From assembly GCA_031761405.1 (NCBI GenBank), contig JASEVX010000008.1, positions 74,754,014-74,818,013 on the forward strand: a stretch of DNA of 64,000 nucleotides, given 5' to 3'. This document shows positions 43,059 through 54,371 of the stretch, piece by piece (within the stretch, counting starts at the first letter, position 1; every line of letters starts with the position of its first letter). Below the pieces are notes generated by a model. That model did no database searches. It was not told the origin of the DNA and saw only the letters and a list, made by a program, of their open reading frames with translations. The position numbers and the translations under genes were made by a program. This DNA is from Serripes groenlandicus (lineage: Eukaryota; Mollusca; Bivalvia; Cardiida; Cardiidae).

Positions 43059-43160
43059 ATAAGTATCTTCTTTTTTTTTTTTAAAAAGGTATAGGGATTA
43101 TCCGGGGATATATAGGGATAGGGATATTATCAATCCCTTTCTTGCATGAGCCTAAAGAGC

Positions 43161-43386
43161 TTAATTCCCCTCATACGCAATTCTGCAGCAGACAACTTTG
43201 AACATATTTTCTCAAAAAATAGAAAATCTCCATTATTGAATGGATAACCTATGACAAAAAGTGGAAAACATTGTGGCAAAAGGAGAAATTGCACGTTTTG
43301 TGCAATTTCTTCTTTTGTCACTATGTTTTCAAAAAGCTGTCTGCTGCCGAGGCGTCAGAAAGCGTCTATATGAGGGAAAGGGTTAA
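43161..43386 (-). mobile_element. T1 MITE
   Basis: The left terminus is shortened to TTAATTCCCCTCATACG; right TTAA intact. Confidence 0.9.
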
Positions 43387-43491
43387 TACTTTCCCATGTA
43401 TAACAAATTGGCAGCAGCTAGACCACTGAAAATAAATAAATAATTTTGGTAAATCTTCATAAATTAATGTATAATCATCAATTAAAAGTTG

Positions 43492-43784
43492 TGGAGTCCC
43501 GGTAGCTCAGTCGGTAACGACGCGAGCTGTCAATCCAGGGGTTCTGAGTTTGAATCCCGGCTCCGCCAACTTTCTTTCTGACGTTTGACAAAAGTCATTG
43601 GGACATGCGTCATTCGTCTTCCACCAATGGGCTTAGTCTATGTGGAAAAGCAGCCAGTTGCTTGGGAAGTTTGATGTGTGGAGTACTGGTGTGCGAAAAC
43701 CAGGAAACAATATTATGAGTAGGTGAACTGGCCGCCATGATATGACTGAGAAATTGGTAAAAACGGCGTTAAACCCAAATCAAT
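43492..43784 (+). mobile_element. SINE-alpha, full length
   Basis: 13-bp target duplication CAATTAAAAGTTG at 43479-43491 and 43785-43797, inside an old T1 copy (43386-43917). B box altered to GTTTGAATCCC. Confidence 0.95.
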
Positions 43785-44138
43785 CAATTAAAAGTTGAAA
43801 ACAGTTTAGCAAAAGGACTCATTGCTGATTATCAAGTCTTTGTTTTATGCAATGTTTTCAAAAGTCTCTGATGCAGATGCATCGAAATGCGTCTGCAAAT
43901 TTATGCAAAAGTGTTAAGTAACATCTCCTCTTATCATATAGAGCAAGCATGGTAGTCAAATGGTGGCTAAATTAACAGGGTTATTAAGACAAGGTGTTAC
44001 AGGGTAAATATCTCTATTCTGTTTTAACACTTTCCCACATGCAGACACTATGTGACGCATCTGCAGCAGACGACTTAGGAAATCATTGTGGTTAAAGTTA
44101 CATGATCAACAATTTCTCCTATTAAGGCCACATCTTTG

Positions 44139-44368
44139 TTAACCCTTTCCCTCATACAACAATTCTGCAGCAGACGACTTTGAACCTATTTTGTCTAAAA
44201 AATAGGTTATCCATTCATTGAAAGGATAACCTATGACTAAAGGTGGAAAACATTGTGGCAAAAGGAGAAATTGCTCGTTTTGAGCAATTTCTTCTTTTGT
44301 CACAATGTTTTCAAAAAGCCGTCTGCTGCAGAGGCGTCAGAAAGCATCTGTATGAGGGAAAGGGTTAA
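44139..44368 (-). mobile_element. T1 MITE
   Basis: Fresh TTAA-flanked copy. The spacer has become a local inverted repeat (AATAGGTTATCCATTC / GAAAGGATAACCTAT). T1 fragments on both sides (44025-44138, 44369-44448) may be one older copy it split. Confidence 0.9.
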
Positions 44369-44608
44369 AGAGTTGAAAACATTGTGGAAAAGGGAGAAAT
44401 TGCTCATTATTAGAATCAAAATGCGTACATATGCGGGAAAGGGTTAACAGAAACTGAGTGAAAAAAGATGTACTTAACAGCTGGAAAACTTGAAAGATCA
44501 TTTTGATACAGGGTTAAAAACATTGAGGAAAAGGGAAAAAATGGTCATTATGACAGATACAATTAAGTTACTTATATTGGGCATGTTTTCATATTTTATT
44601 TCTTATTT

Positions 44609-44812
44609 TTAACCCTTTCCAACATACAACAAATCTGCAGCAGACGACTTTGAAATGATCTGGGCATTATATACAGAAAATCCCTGTAAATGAAGGTATA
44701 TTTACTGAAAAAAGTTGAAAACATTGTGTTCAAAAGGAGAAAATGTCTTCTTTTGTCGCAACATTTTCAAAAGTGGTGAATCAGAAAGCGTCTATATGTG
44801 GGAAAGGGTTAA
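44609..44812 (-). mobile_element. T1 MITE
   Basis: CCAACATACAACAAATC subfamily, with a deletion of the hairpin tip (GAGAAAATGTCTTC). Confidence 0.85.
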
Positions 44813-44893
44813 TTAACCTGTTTCAGCATACAACAAAATTGCAGAAGATTGCCAAAAAAATGGAAAACATGGCGATGTTTTCAAAGGTTGCTA

Positions 44894-45328
44894 GCCGAGG
44901 CCCGGTAGCTCAGTCGGTAGCGACGCGGGCTGTCAATCCAGGAGTAGTGAGTTGGAATCCCGGCTCGGCCAACTTTCGTTCTGACGATTGACAAAAGTCC
45001 ATGCGACATGCACCATTCGTCTTCCACCAATGGGCTAATGTCTATGTGGAAAAGCAGCCAGTTGCTTGGGAAGATTTTTGTGTGGAGTACTGGTGAAAAC
45101 CAGGAAATGCATGAGTAGGTGAACTGGCCGCCGTGATATAACTGAGAAATTGTTAAAAACGGCGTTAAACCCCAATCAATCCAGCAATCAATCCAGCAAT
45201 CAATCAACCCAATCAATCAACCCAATCAATTAATCAATCAACCCAATCAATCAATTAACCCAATCAATCAACCCAATGAATCAATCAATCAATCAATCAA
45301 CCAATCATTCAATCAATCAATCAGTCAA
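44894..45328 (+). mobile_element. SINE-alpha with a ~160-bp expanded tail
   Basis: The tail CAATCAATCAACC has grown to fill 45171-45328. The 13-bp target duplication TCAAAGGTTGCTA (44881-44893, 45329-45341) shows that the whole stretch is one insertion in an old T1 copy. Confidence 0.95.
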
Positions 45329-45384
45329 TCAAAGGTTGCTAATGTGCCAAAAGGCATCTTCATGTTTAGGGGACAAAAAGGGAT

Positions 45385-45621
45385 TTAACCCTTTCCCTCA
45401 TACAACACTTCTGCAGCAGACGACTTTGAACAAATTTTATCAAAAAATAGAATATCTCTATATTTCAATGGATAACCTTATAATGACTAAAAGTGGAAAT
45501 CATTGTGACAAAAGGAGAAATTGCTCGTTTTGAGCAATTTCTTCTTTGTGTCACTAAGTTTTCAAAAAGCCGTCTGCTGCATAGGCATCAGATTAAAGCG
45601 TCTATATGAGGGAAAAGGGAT
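45385..45621 (-). mobile_element. T1 MITE (counterpart at 49824)
   Basis: Right terminus GAGGGAAAAGGGATATAA, shared with the copy at 49824-50073, so it predates the two versions. Confidence 0.9.
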
Positions 45622-45895
45622 ATAATTAATGTCACCTTTCAAATTTAAAAATCTACTATCATAATAAGGCTGATGATATACCACAGGATTTTGTGTGTAT
45701 TCTCCCTTTTTATTTTGACACCCAGTACAAGCAGACTACACTTTGAAAACATTTGAAAACACTGTAACTATGAAAAGGAGAAATTACTCAAACAAGCTAT
45801 TTCTCCTTTTTCTCAAACATTTTTAACTTAATGTTATCCAATATCCTTTCTTTGATTTATAGAGATTTTCCATGATTTAATTGACTAGATGTTTT

Positions 45896-46090
45896 CAACC
45901 TTTCCCTCATATAGATGCTTTCTGACTCATCTGCAGCAGACGGCTTTTTGAAAACATAGTGACGAAAGAAGAAATTGCTCAAAACGAGCAATTTCTTCTT
46001 TTGCCACAATGTTTTCCAGTTTTAGTCATAGGTTATCCATTCAATTATAGAGATTTTCGACGATTTCGACTAGATATTTTTAAAGTCGTC
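45896..46090 (+). mobile_element. T1 MITE absent from version 2
   Basis: Starts TCAACCTTTCCCTCATATAGATGC. Version 2 (50310-50345) has no left half here. The GTCTGCTGCAGA right-end motif downstream is present in both versions. Confidence 0.75.
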
Positions 46091-46254
46091 TGCTGCAGAT
46101 TTGTTGTATGCGAACTACTAAGGGTACATGATAATAAAATAGTTTAGGGATATATTTTTCCCTTTTGATTTGATTATAATATATTTCATACTATTTGGTT
46201 TTGCTTGTTTTATGCATCTTACTTGAAACTAGAGTTTATAACCCTTAACCCTTT

Positions 46255-46452
46255 CCCTCATAAAGACATTTTCTGACGCCTATGCAGCAGATGGCTTTTT
46301 GAAAACATGGAGACAAAAATAAGCAATTGCTCAAAACGAGCAATTTCTCCTGTTGTCACCATGTTTTCAACTCTATTCATTTATTGTACTTTCATTTGAA
46401 GGGAGTTTCCTATTTATTTCAGGTAGGTTTTTAAATTGGTCTGCTGCAGATT
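46255..46452 (+). mobile_element. T1 MITE, right end lost by fusion
   Basis: Runs to GTCTGCTGCAGATTTG and then joins the start of the next T1 (CTCCCTCGTATG). Confidence 0.8.
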
Positions 46453-46456
46453 TGTT

Positions 46457-46681
46457 TTTTCTCCCTCGTATGAAAATTCTGCAACAGACGTCTTTGAACA
46501 TATTTTGTCAAAAAATGAAAATCTCTATAATTGAATGGATAACGTATGACTAAAAGTTCATAACATTGTGTTAAAAGGAGAAATTGCTTGTTTTGAGCAA
46601 TTTCTTCTTTTGTCACTATGTTTTCAAAAAGCTGTCTGCTGCAGAGGTCTCAGAAAGCGTCTATATGAGGGAAAGGGTTAA
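46457..46681 (-). mobile_element. T1 MITE
   Basis: Left terminus truncated to TTTTCTCCCTCGTATG; right GAGGGAAAGGG-TTAA. Confidence 0.85.
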
Positions 46682-46716
46682 ATAAGATCGAAACTTGTGG
46701 GAACTTGATTGGTAAT

Positions 46717-46933
46717 TTAATCCTTTCCCTCATATAGAAGCTTTCTGATGCCTCAGCATGAGACGGCTTTTTGAAAACATAGTGACAAAAGAAGAAATTG
46801 CACAGAACATGCAATTTCTCCTTCTGCCACAATGTTTTCCACTTTTTGTCATAGGTTATCCATTCAATTATGGAGATTTTCTATGTTTTGACAAAATACG
46901 TTCAAAGTCGTCTGCTGCAGAATTGTCGTATGT
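46717..46933 (+). mobile_element. T1 MITE, right terminus cut off
   Basis: Stops at GAATTGTCGTATG, then unrelated sequence. Confidence 0.85.
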
Positions 46934-46955
46934 TCTTCTTTTTCATCTCTATTCA

Positions 46956-47094
46956 TTAACCCTTTCCCTCATACGACAATTGTGGCAAAAGGAGAAATTG
47001 CACGTTTTGTGCAATTTCTTCTTTTGTTACTATGTTTTCAAAAAGCCGTCTGCTGCAGAGGCGTCAGAAAGCGTCTATATGAGGGAAAGGGATA
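46956..47094 (-). mobile_element. T1 MITE, 139-bp hairpin derivative
   Basis: Only the left terminus (to ATACGACAATTG), the complete hairpin and the right end remain; the spacer is deleted. Confidence 0.85.
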
Positions 47095-47130
47095 ACTACA
47101 CTTTCATTTTGTGAGATTTTTGGCATTTTT

Positions 47131-47695
47131 AGCTCGTCTGTATTTCGAAGAAAAAAAGTCAGGCCATTGTGATAGCCTTATATAATTGGCATCATTGTTG
47201 TCACAAAACTTGAACCTTACCTCATAACTCAAAAACCGTTTAACATTTTCAAATGAAACTTGATACACATGTTCCTAGGAACAATACACATGTCTATACT
47301 AAGTCACATAATTATGGCCTCTGTAGTTTGGTCGGTAGCAACACAGGCTGTTAATTCAGGGGTTTTGAGTTAAAATCCCAGCTTCGTCAACATTCTTTCC
47401 GACTTTTGACAAAAGTCACTGTGATAAGCGTCATTCATCTTTCACCAATTGGCTAACAGTCTATGTGGAAAAGCAGCCAGTTGCTTGAAAAGTAAGTTGT
47501 GTGGAATATTGGTGTAAGAAAGCTAGGAAACACATGAATATAGGTAAACAGGCAGCCATGATATGACTGAATTTTTTTTGAAATTGACGTTAAAACCCCA
47601 ATCAATCAATCACAAATAATTACTCCGAAATGCCCCTTTTTCAACTAGGAAAAAAACAGACGAGCGTTGGCGTTTGCTCTGCGGCAACCGAAACT
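47131..47695 (+). mobile_element. HINE-like element, AGCTCGTC family, split by a SINE
   Basis: 5' AGCTCGTCTGTATTTCGAAGAAAAAAAGTC; 3' AGACGAGCGTTGGCGTTTGCTCTGCGGC. The interior resembles other HINE-like units (CATAACTCAAAAACCGTTTAAC). T1-like sequence on both sides suggests a T1 host. Confidence 0.7.
47319..47610 (+). mobile_element. Diverged SINE-alpha (counterpart at 50463)
   Basis: Head TAGTTTGGTCGGTAGCAAC and 3' domain with TATGACTGAATTTTTTTTG. Flanking CACATAATTA / CACAAATAATTA is a decayed target duplication. Confidence 0.8.
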
Positions 47696-48021
47696 AAATG
47701 TTTTTAAAGTGGTCTGCTGTATAAGATTTGTTGTTTGTGGGAAAGGGTTGAAGTACCCCCAATCATGTGCCAACAAAGTTGGTTCTATTTTAGTTCAGTT
47801 TAAATTTATTTATTTTACTTTGATTGCCAAACAAGTTAACAGCGTATAAGTATTAGTCATGAATGAGCTACTTCTTGGAGACTGAACCAGTGATGGTGTT
47901 GCGTTTCAGTGTAAAAAATCCCAAAAGCAGAAACTGCTCATCACGAGATTCAAACCCAGGACCTTCGCACCACTGCACCAATGATCACATTTAGAACCAT
48001 AATATTATACTCTTTGAGCCT

Positions 48022-48435
48022 GGAGGGGATTCCCCATTGGCTAAGTGGTAAGCTTGTTTTTGTTTCCAGGGTTCGCAGGTTTAATCCCCACTTGTGGTGG
48101 TCATGGTGGAGTGCCCATGGGCAAGACATATTTCTTTGCATTGTACTGGTTTGTTTACAAAGGGTTCCTGAATAAGTAAACTGTTGTCTTGATATAAGTG
48201 CAACATGCGTCATTCGTCTTCCACCAATGGGCTAAGTCTATGTGGAAAAGCAGCCAGTTGCTTGGGAAGATTGTTGTGTGGAGTACTGGTGTGAGAAAAC
48301 CAGGAAATGCATGAGTAAGTGAACTGGCTGTCCTGATATAACTGAGAAATTGTTAAAAAACAGCATTAAACCCAAATCATTCAATCTTGATATATGTGAA
48401 ATGTATATGAAAGTGGCGTAAAACCCCTTAAAAAA
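48022..48435 (+). mobile_element. SINE-gamma interrupted by a short SINE-alpha
   Basis: Head ATTCCCCATTGGCTAAGTGG, B box AGGTTTAATCCCC, 3' end AAAGTGGCGTAAAACCCC. Version 2 carries the same SINE, broken instead by HINE-like elements (51420-51458 and 53150-53340). Confidence 0.85.
48201..48385 (+). mobile_element. SINE-alpha, 5'-truncated, version 1 only
   Basis: Starts at CAACATGCGTCATTCG. Target duplication CTTGATATAAGTG (48188-48200) and CTTGATATATGTG (48386-48398). The uninterrupted CTTGATATAAGTGAAATATTG at ~53293 in version 2 is the empty site. Confidence 0.9.
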
Positions 48436-48893
48436 ACAGCAAAAGACACTTAAAGACAATAACTAACTGTGCATTACCCACAACCTAGGGTTTGGTCAAA
48501 TTGTGGTGAAAAAAACCAAGTGAAAATATAATCCAAGACTCGTTAAGATATTTCAAGGTATTTAAAAAAGTAAAGAGATTAAGCATGAACCCTTTTCTAA
48601 TTTAACCATGTTTGTCAATATTATGTTATAAACATCATTGAGAAATATTGGTGAAAAAAAAGGAAAATAAGGTCTTTTCCAACAATGTTTTCCAGTATGT
48701 CTGTACTGAAAACCAAAATATTTTTTTCTATAGTAAATTCGAAATTTAATCTATTTATACTGCTGTACAAATAGTCATGTTGGGTTGGAAATCTGGTGTT
48801 GAATCAAACAGCATAGACTGGAAGCAGTCCCTGCAGTAAAGCTATCATAATACCAACACATTCAATTTTGTAAGGGGGTAAACTCAATAACTT

Positions 48894-49119
48894 TTAACCC
48901 TTTCCTATATAGACGCTTTCTGACGCCTCTGCAGTAAAACGGATTTTTGAAACATAGTGACAAATGAAGAAATTGCACAAAACGTGCAATTTCTCCTTTT
49001 GCCACAATGTTTTCCACTTTTTGTCATAGGTTATCCATTTAATTATAGAGATTTTCAATTTTTTGACAAAATATGATCAAAGTCGTCTGCTGCAGAATTG
49101 CGTATGAGGGAAGGGTTAA
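48894..49119 (+). mobile_element. T1 MITE (counterpart at 53999)
   Basis: TTAA on both sides; inner motif CTCTGCAGTAAAACGG is degraded relative to the counterpart. Confidence 0.9.
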
Positions 49120-49257
49120 ACAGACTTAATTTTACTATAGTATGGATCTGATGACTGCCTATAACAGGTCATCTCAGATTGACCTTTGTGTCAGCCAATG
49201 AAATTGTCATCTACAAAATTGTTAGGTATCAACAGGAGAGATAACCATGTAAATAAT

Positions 49258-49366
49258 TTGTTTGTTTTATTGGGGTTTTACGCCGCTTTCAACATTATTA
49301 CAGGAGTCACGATTGACAGTCGGTTTGTCGGTTGGTTCTGTGACATTCCTTTGAACACTATTCTCA
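49258..49366 (-). mobile_element. SINE-gamma 3' end running into the gap
   Basis: TTTGTTTGTTTTATTGGGGT at the same position as the SINE at 54372, then a diverging stretch up to the Ns. Confidence 0.6.
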
Positions 49367-49566
49367 NNNNNNNNNNNNNNNNNNNNNNNNNNNNNNNNNN
49401 NNNNNNNNNNNNNNNNNNNNNNNNNNNNNNNNNNNNNNNNNNNNNNNNNNNNNNNNNNNNNNNNNNNNNNNNNNNNNNNNNNNNNNNNNNNNNNNNNNNN
49501 NNNNNNNNNNNNNNNNNNNNNNNNNNNNNNNNNNNNNNNNNNNNNNNNNNNNNNNNNNNNNNNNNN
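49367..49566. other. Assembly gap, 200 N
   Basis: Exactly 200 unknown bases, between the 3' part of a SINE and the expanded CAATC tail of another. The true size is unknown. Confidence 0.99.
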
Positions 49567-49723
49567 TCAATCAATCCAGCAATCAATCACCCCAATCAAT
49601 TGAATCAACCTAAATCAATCAACCCAATCAATGAATCAATCAACCCAATCAATGAATCAATCAACCCAATCAATCAATCAACCCAATCAAGCAATCAATC
49701 AACCCCAATGAATCAATCTGTCT

Positions 49724-49760
<37 letters not shown>

Positions 49761-49823
49761 GTCAAGTCAAAGTTGCTAATGTGCCAAAATGCATCTTCAT
49801 GTTTAGGGGGACAAAAACGGGAT

Positions 49824-50073
49824 TTAACCCTTTCCCTCATACAACACTTCTGCAGCAGATGACTTTGAACATATTTTATCAAAAAATAGAATATCTCTAT
49901 AGTTTCAATGGATAACCATTATAATGAACTAAAAGTGGAAAAACATTGTGGCAAAAGGAGAAATTGCTTGTTTTGAGCAATTTCTATCTTTGTGTCCACT
50001 ATGTGTTTCGAAAAGCCGTCTGCTGCATAGGCATCAGAAAGCGTCGATCTATATGAGGGAAAAAGGGATATAA
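49824..50073 (-). mobile_element. T1 MITE
   Basis: Same insertion as 45385-45621, with several inserted bases (ATCTTTGTGTCCACTATGTG). Confidence 0.85.
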
Positions 50074-50462
50074 TTAATGTCACCTTCAAACTTAAAAATC
50101 TGACTATCATAATAAGGATGATATATACCACCAGGATATTTATGTGTATTCTCCCCTTTTTATTTTGCAAACCCAGTACAAGCAGACTACACCTTGAAAA
50201 CATTTGAAAACACTGTTATGAAAAGGAGAATTTGCTCAATTGAGCTATTATCTCCTTTTGCTCAAACATTTTTAACTTAATGTTATCCAGATATCCTTTC
50301 TTTGATTTGAAGATTTTCAAATGTTTTTTAAAGTCGTCTGCTGCAGATTTTGTTGTATGCGGAACTACTAAGGGTACGTGATAATAAAATAGTTTAGGGA
50401 TATATTTTCCCTTTTGATTATAATATATCTTTCATACTATTTGGTTTGTGCTCTGATTATAC

Positions 50463-50770
50463 CTATGGCCTCTGCTAGTTTGGTCGGGTAGCAACATGCG
50501 GCTGTTAATTCAGGGGTTTTGAGTTCAAATCCCAGCTTGGTCTACATTCTTTCCGACTTTATGACAAAAGTCACTGTTGATAAGCCGTCATTCATCTTTC
50601 ACCAATTGGCTAACAGTCTATGTGGAAAAGCAGCCAGTTGCTTGAAAAGTAAGTTTGTGTGGAGTCACTGGGTAGAGTAGGAGAAAGCTAGAACTAATGA
50701 ATATAGGTGAACAGGCTGCGCCATGATATGACTGAAAAATTGTTGAAAATGACGTTAAACACCCAATCAA
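50463..50770 (+). mobile_element. Diverged SINE-alpha (same insertion as 47319)
   Basis: Matches 47319-47610 apart from many one-base insertions such as GATAAGCCGTCA and TGTGGAGTCACTGGG. Confidence 0.8.
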
Positions 50771-50863
50771 TCAATCATGATTAATTATTCAGAAATGCCT
50801 CTTTTTCAACTTAGAAAAAACAGACAGAGCGTTGGCGTTTGCTCTGCGGCAAACTAAATGTTT

Positions 50864-51098
50864 TTAACCCTTTCCTCTCATATTGACGCTTTTCTGACGC
50901 TCTGCATCAGACTGCTCTTTTGAAAACATAGTGACAAAAAAAGAAATTGCACAAAACGTTGCAATTTCTCCTTTTGACACAATGTTTTCCACTGTTTTTG
51001 TCATAGGTTATCCATTCAATTATGGAGATTACGTATGTTTTGACAAAATATGTTCAAAGTCGTCTGCTGCAGAATTGTCGTATGAAGGAAAGGGTTAA
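50864..51098 (+). mobile_element. T1 MITE, version 2 only, with empty site in version 1
   Basis: Filled: AAATGTTTTTAA-CCCTTTCC...GGG-TTAAAGTGGTCTG. Empty (47696-47715): AAATGTTTTTAAAGTGGTCTG. One TTAA becomes two, so the target duplication is TTAA. Confidence 0.95.
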
Positions 51099-51458
51099 AG
51101 TGGTCTGCTGTATAAGCTTTGTTGTTTGTGGGAAAGGGTTGAAAGTACCCCTCCAATCATGTGCCAACAAAGTTGGTTCTATTTTAGTTCAGTTTAAATT
51201 TATTTTATTTTACTTTGATTGCCAAACAAGTTAACAGCGTATAATTATTAGTCATGAATGAGGTCTACTTCTTGAGGAGACTGAACTCAGTAATGCGTGT
51301 TGCGTTTCAGTTGAAAAAAATCCCCAAAGGCAGAAACTGCTCATCACGAGAATTCAAACCCAGGACCTTCGCACCACTGCACTAATGATCACATTTAGAA
51401 CCATAAAAGTATACTGTTGGAGGGGATTTCCCCTTGGCTGAGTGGTATGCTTGTTTTT

Positions 51459-52523
51459 AGATCACCTAGAGCAAAGGCTCAAGGTGAGCTTTTCTGATCA
51501 CCTTTTTTGTCCGTCATCTGGCGTTAACTTTTAGCTTTAAAACATTATCTCCTCCTAAACCTCAGGACCAATTTGCATCCAAACTTCACAGGAATGTTCC
51601 TTTTGGTGGCCCTCTTTCAAAATTGTTCAAAAGATTTTAAATTCCATCGAGAACTTTGGTTGCTGCGGCATCAGGAAAAGGGGCAAAATGTCCAAACTTT
51701 AAAAATCTTCTCCTCTGAATCTGCATGTCAGATTCTAATTAGTTTGGCAGAAATGTTCCTTGGATGACCCTCTACAAAGATTGTTCAAGGCATACTGTTT
51801 GGTTGAAAAACGTGGCATTCAGGAGGCATCAAGAAAAGGGGGCAAAATTACAAAATTTGGAAAATTCCATTTTTTTAAGTTCTTGTCTGATATTATAGAA
51901 ATATGAATGGGAATCTTACGTCTCAGTGATCCTCTACTTAATTTGTTCAAGCCGTAATTGATTGGTTTTAAAATCATAGCAACCTCAACGTCATCACAAA
52001 AGGGGTAAATAGAAATTTTAGCTACAAATGACAACTCCTACCATTCCACTTAGACCAATTTCAACGGTTACTTCACAGGAAGTGTTCCATGATGGTCCTG
52101 TTTTCAAAATTGTTCAAAGACTTACATTCTGTGTAGAACTTTTGTTGCTGCGGCATCAGAAATTGAGAAAAAATACCCAAACTTTAAAAACCTCCATCTC
52201 CATAATCCATATGTCAGATTCCAAGATAATTTGGCAGAAATGTTCTTTGGGTGACGTCTCTACAGAAGCCATATTGATTTCGTTGACAAACAGGGCAGCA
52301 AAGCGGCATCAGGAAACTTGCAAAATGACAAAACTTTATAATTCCATTCTTATTAAACCGGCTTTTACTGATAAACTATTTCTTTAACTGAGTGTCCACT
52401 CCTGCAGTTCATTTGAACTCCTGATCAAATTTTCACAGATATTTATTTGCAGTTAAGTATTTGCTTCTAAATTAACTATCATTTCAGGTGATTCGATTTA
52501 GGGCCATCTTAGGCCCTCTTGTT
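51459..52523 (+). mobile_element. HINE-like element, AGATCACC/AGCTCACC family, version 2 only
   Basis: 5' hairpin AGATCACCTAGAGCAAAGGCTCAAGGTGAGCTTTTC; internal ~250-bp repeats with GTTCCTT..GTGGCCCTCTTTCAAAATTGTTC and GCGGCATCAG. The 3' end is AGGTGATTCGATTTAGGGCCATC..GGCCCTCTTG. Confidence 0.85.
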
Positions 52524-53149
52524 TATACCCCCTTCGAAGAAGAGGGGGGTATATAGAAGTCACACTGTGTCGGGCTGTCTGTCTGTCTGTCGGTCGGTCG
52601 GCCGGAAGCCATATTTTGTCCGGCCTATTTCTTACAAACCGCTTGGTGGAATTCAATAAAATGAGACTTCTATACCAAGAGGGAGATTTGCATATCCTAA
52701 AGGTCTTACAATTGCATGTAATTTTACAGAGTTTATGGCCCTTTTACTTATTAGTCCCATAACCGGCGTGCCGAAGGGGACTCTTAGGTTTGCACTCCGT
52801 CCGTCAGTCCGTCAGTCCGTCAGTCAGTCCATCTGTCAGTCAGTCAGTGTGCAGTCAGTCCGGCAAATCAGTTTTGTCGCACTTTTTTTCTACATGCTTT
52901 GAGGTATTGAGCTGAAATTTTGTATATGCCTTTGTAATCATGTGTCACAGATCAAGTTCGCGTTTCATGGATTTCGTCAATTTTTTTATGAGTTATGCCC
53001 CTTTTTGGACTTAGAATATTAATAAGTCAAAACGTGCAAACCGGTAGGGGATTATGGTATTGCTTGCAATCCTACAGTTACTTGTTAAGTTATGGTGTAG
53101 GTCAAGGTGCTGTTTAGGGGGTATTTATCATCTTCAGTGGTAGTTCTAG
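52524..53149 (+). mobile_element. HINE-like element, ATACC family, stacked on the previous one
   Basis: 5' hairpin ATACCCCCTTCGAAGAAGAGGGGGGTAT, (GTCT)n/(GGTC)n tract and GGAAGCCATATTTTGTCCGG; 3' GTGGTAGTTCTAGTT. It sits immediately at the TTG end of the preceding element and carries a third element inside. Confidence 0.85.
52753..53096 (+). mobile_element. HINE-like element, AGTCCCATAACC family, nested
   Basis: AGTCCCATAACCGGCGTGCC..GGGGACTCT hairpin, (GTCC/GTCA)n tract, 3' CCTACAGTTACTTGTT. The uninterrupted copy at 36962-37238 (TTACTTATTAAGTTATG near 37166) is the empty site. Confidence 0.8.
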
Positions 53150-53354
53150 TTTTTCCAGGCTTCGCAGGTTTAATCCCGCACTTGTGGTGTCCCCACTTGT
53201 GGTGGTCATGGTGGAGTGCCCATGGGCAAGACATATTTCTTTGCATTGTACTGGTTTGTTTATAAAGGGTTCCTGAATAAGTAAATTGTTGTCTTGATAT
53301 AAGTGAAATATTGTTGAAAGTATGGCGTAAAACCCCTTTAAAAAAAAAAAAAAG

Positions 53355-53553
53355 TTAACCCCTTCCCTCATACGACAATTCTGCTGCAGACGACTTTGAA
53401 CATATTTTGTCAAATAATAGAAAATCTCTATATATTGAATGGATAACCTTAATGACTAAAAGTGAAAAACAATTTCTTCTTTTGTCACTATGTTTTCAAA
53501 AAGCTTTCTGCTGCAGAGGCGTCAGAAAGCGTCTTTATGGGGGAAAGGGTTAA
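53355..53553 (-). mobile_element. T1 MITE, version 2 only, with empty site in version 1
   Basis: Filled ends AAG-TTAACCCCTTCC and GGG-TTAAAGACTG. The counterpart at 48445-48460 reads ACAC-TTAAAGACAAT without the element. Much of the left hairpin arm is deleted. Confidence 0.9.
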
Positions 53554-53998
53554 AGACTGTTACTAACTGTGCAGTACCCACAACCTAGGGTTTGGTCAAA
53601 TTGTGGTGAAAAAAAACCAAGTGAAAATATAATCCAAGACTCGTTAAGATATTTCAAGGTATTTAAAAAAGTAAAGAGATTAAGCATGAACCCTTTTCTA
53701 ATTTAACCATGTTCGACAATATTATGTTATAAACAACATTGAGAAATATTGGTGAAAAAAAAGGAAAATAAGGTCTTTTCCAGCAATGTTTTCCAGTATG
53801 TCTGTACTGAAAACCAAAATATTTTTTTCTATAGTAAATTCGAAATTTAAATCTATTTATACTGCTGCACAAATAGTCATGTTCGGTTGGAAAACTTAAG
53901 GTGTTGAATTAAACAGCATAGACTGGAAGCAGTCCCTACAGTAAACCTATTATAATACCAACACATTCAAATTTTGTAAGGGGTAAACTCAATAACTT

Positions 53999-54228
53999 TT
54001 AACCCTTTCCCTAATATAGACGCTTTCTGATGCCTCTGCAGCAGACAGCTTTTTGAAAACATAGTGACAAAAGAAGAAATTGCATAAAACGTGCAATTTC
54101 TCCTTTTGCCACAATGTTTTCCACTTTTTGTCATAGGTTATCCATTTAATTATAGAGATTTTCAATTTTTTGACAAAATATGATCAAAGTCATCTGCTGC
54201 AGAATTGTCATATGATGGAAAGGGTTAA
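53999..54228 (+). mobile_element. T1 MITE (same insertion as 48894)
   Basis: TTAA on both sides; better preserved than its counterpart. Confidence 0.9.
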
Positions 54229-54371
54229 ACCAGACCTAAATTTCACTATAGTATGGATCTGATGACTGCCTATTACAGGTCATCTCAGATTGACCTTTGT
54301 GTCAGCCAATGAAATTGTCATCTACAAAATTGTAAGGTTACGATCAACAAGCCAGATAACCATGTAAATAA

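Larger units (their letters stand above)
45169..49366. repeat. Large duplicated block, version 1 (left of the gap)
   Basis: Collinear with 49567-54480, from the CAATC tail through the ACAACCTAGGGTTTGGTC region to the SINE-gamma at the gap edge. Version-specific parts: a T1 copy (45896-46090), ~1.1 kb of T1 and HINE-like sequence (about 46206-47318) and a short SINE-alpha (48201-48385). Confidence 0.9.

Noticed and set aside
49186..49725. 179-codon frame across the gap
   Set aside because: Open only because the 200 Ns are read through, then the CAATC tail supplies stop-free codons.
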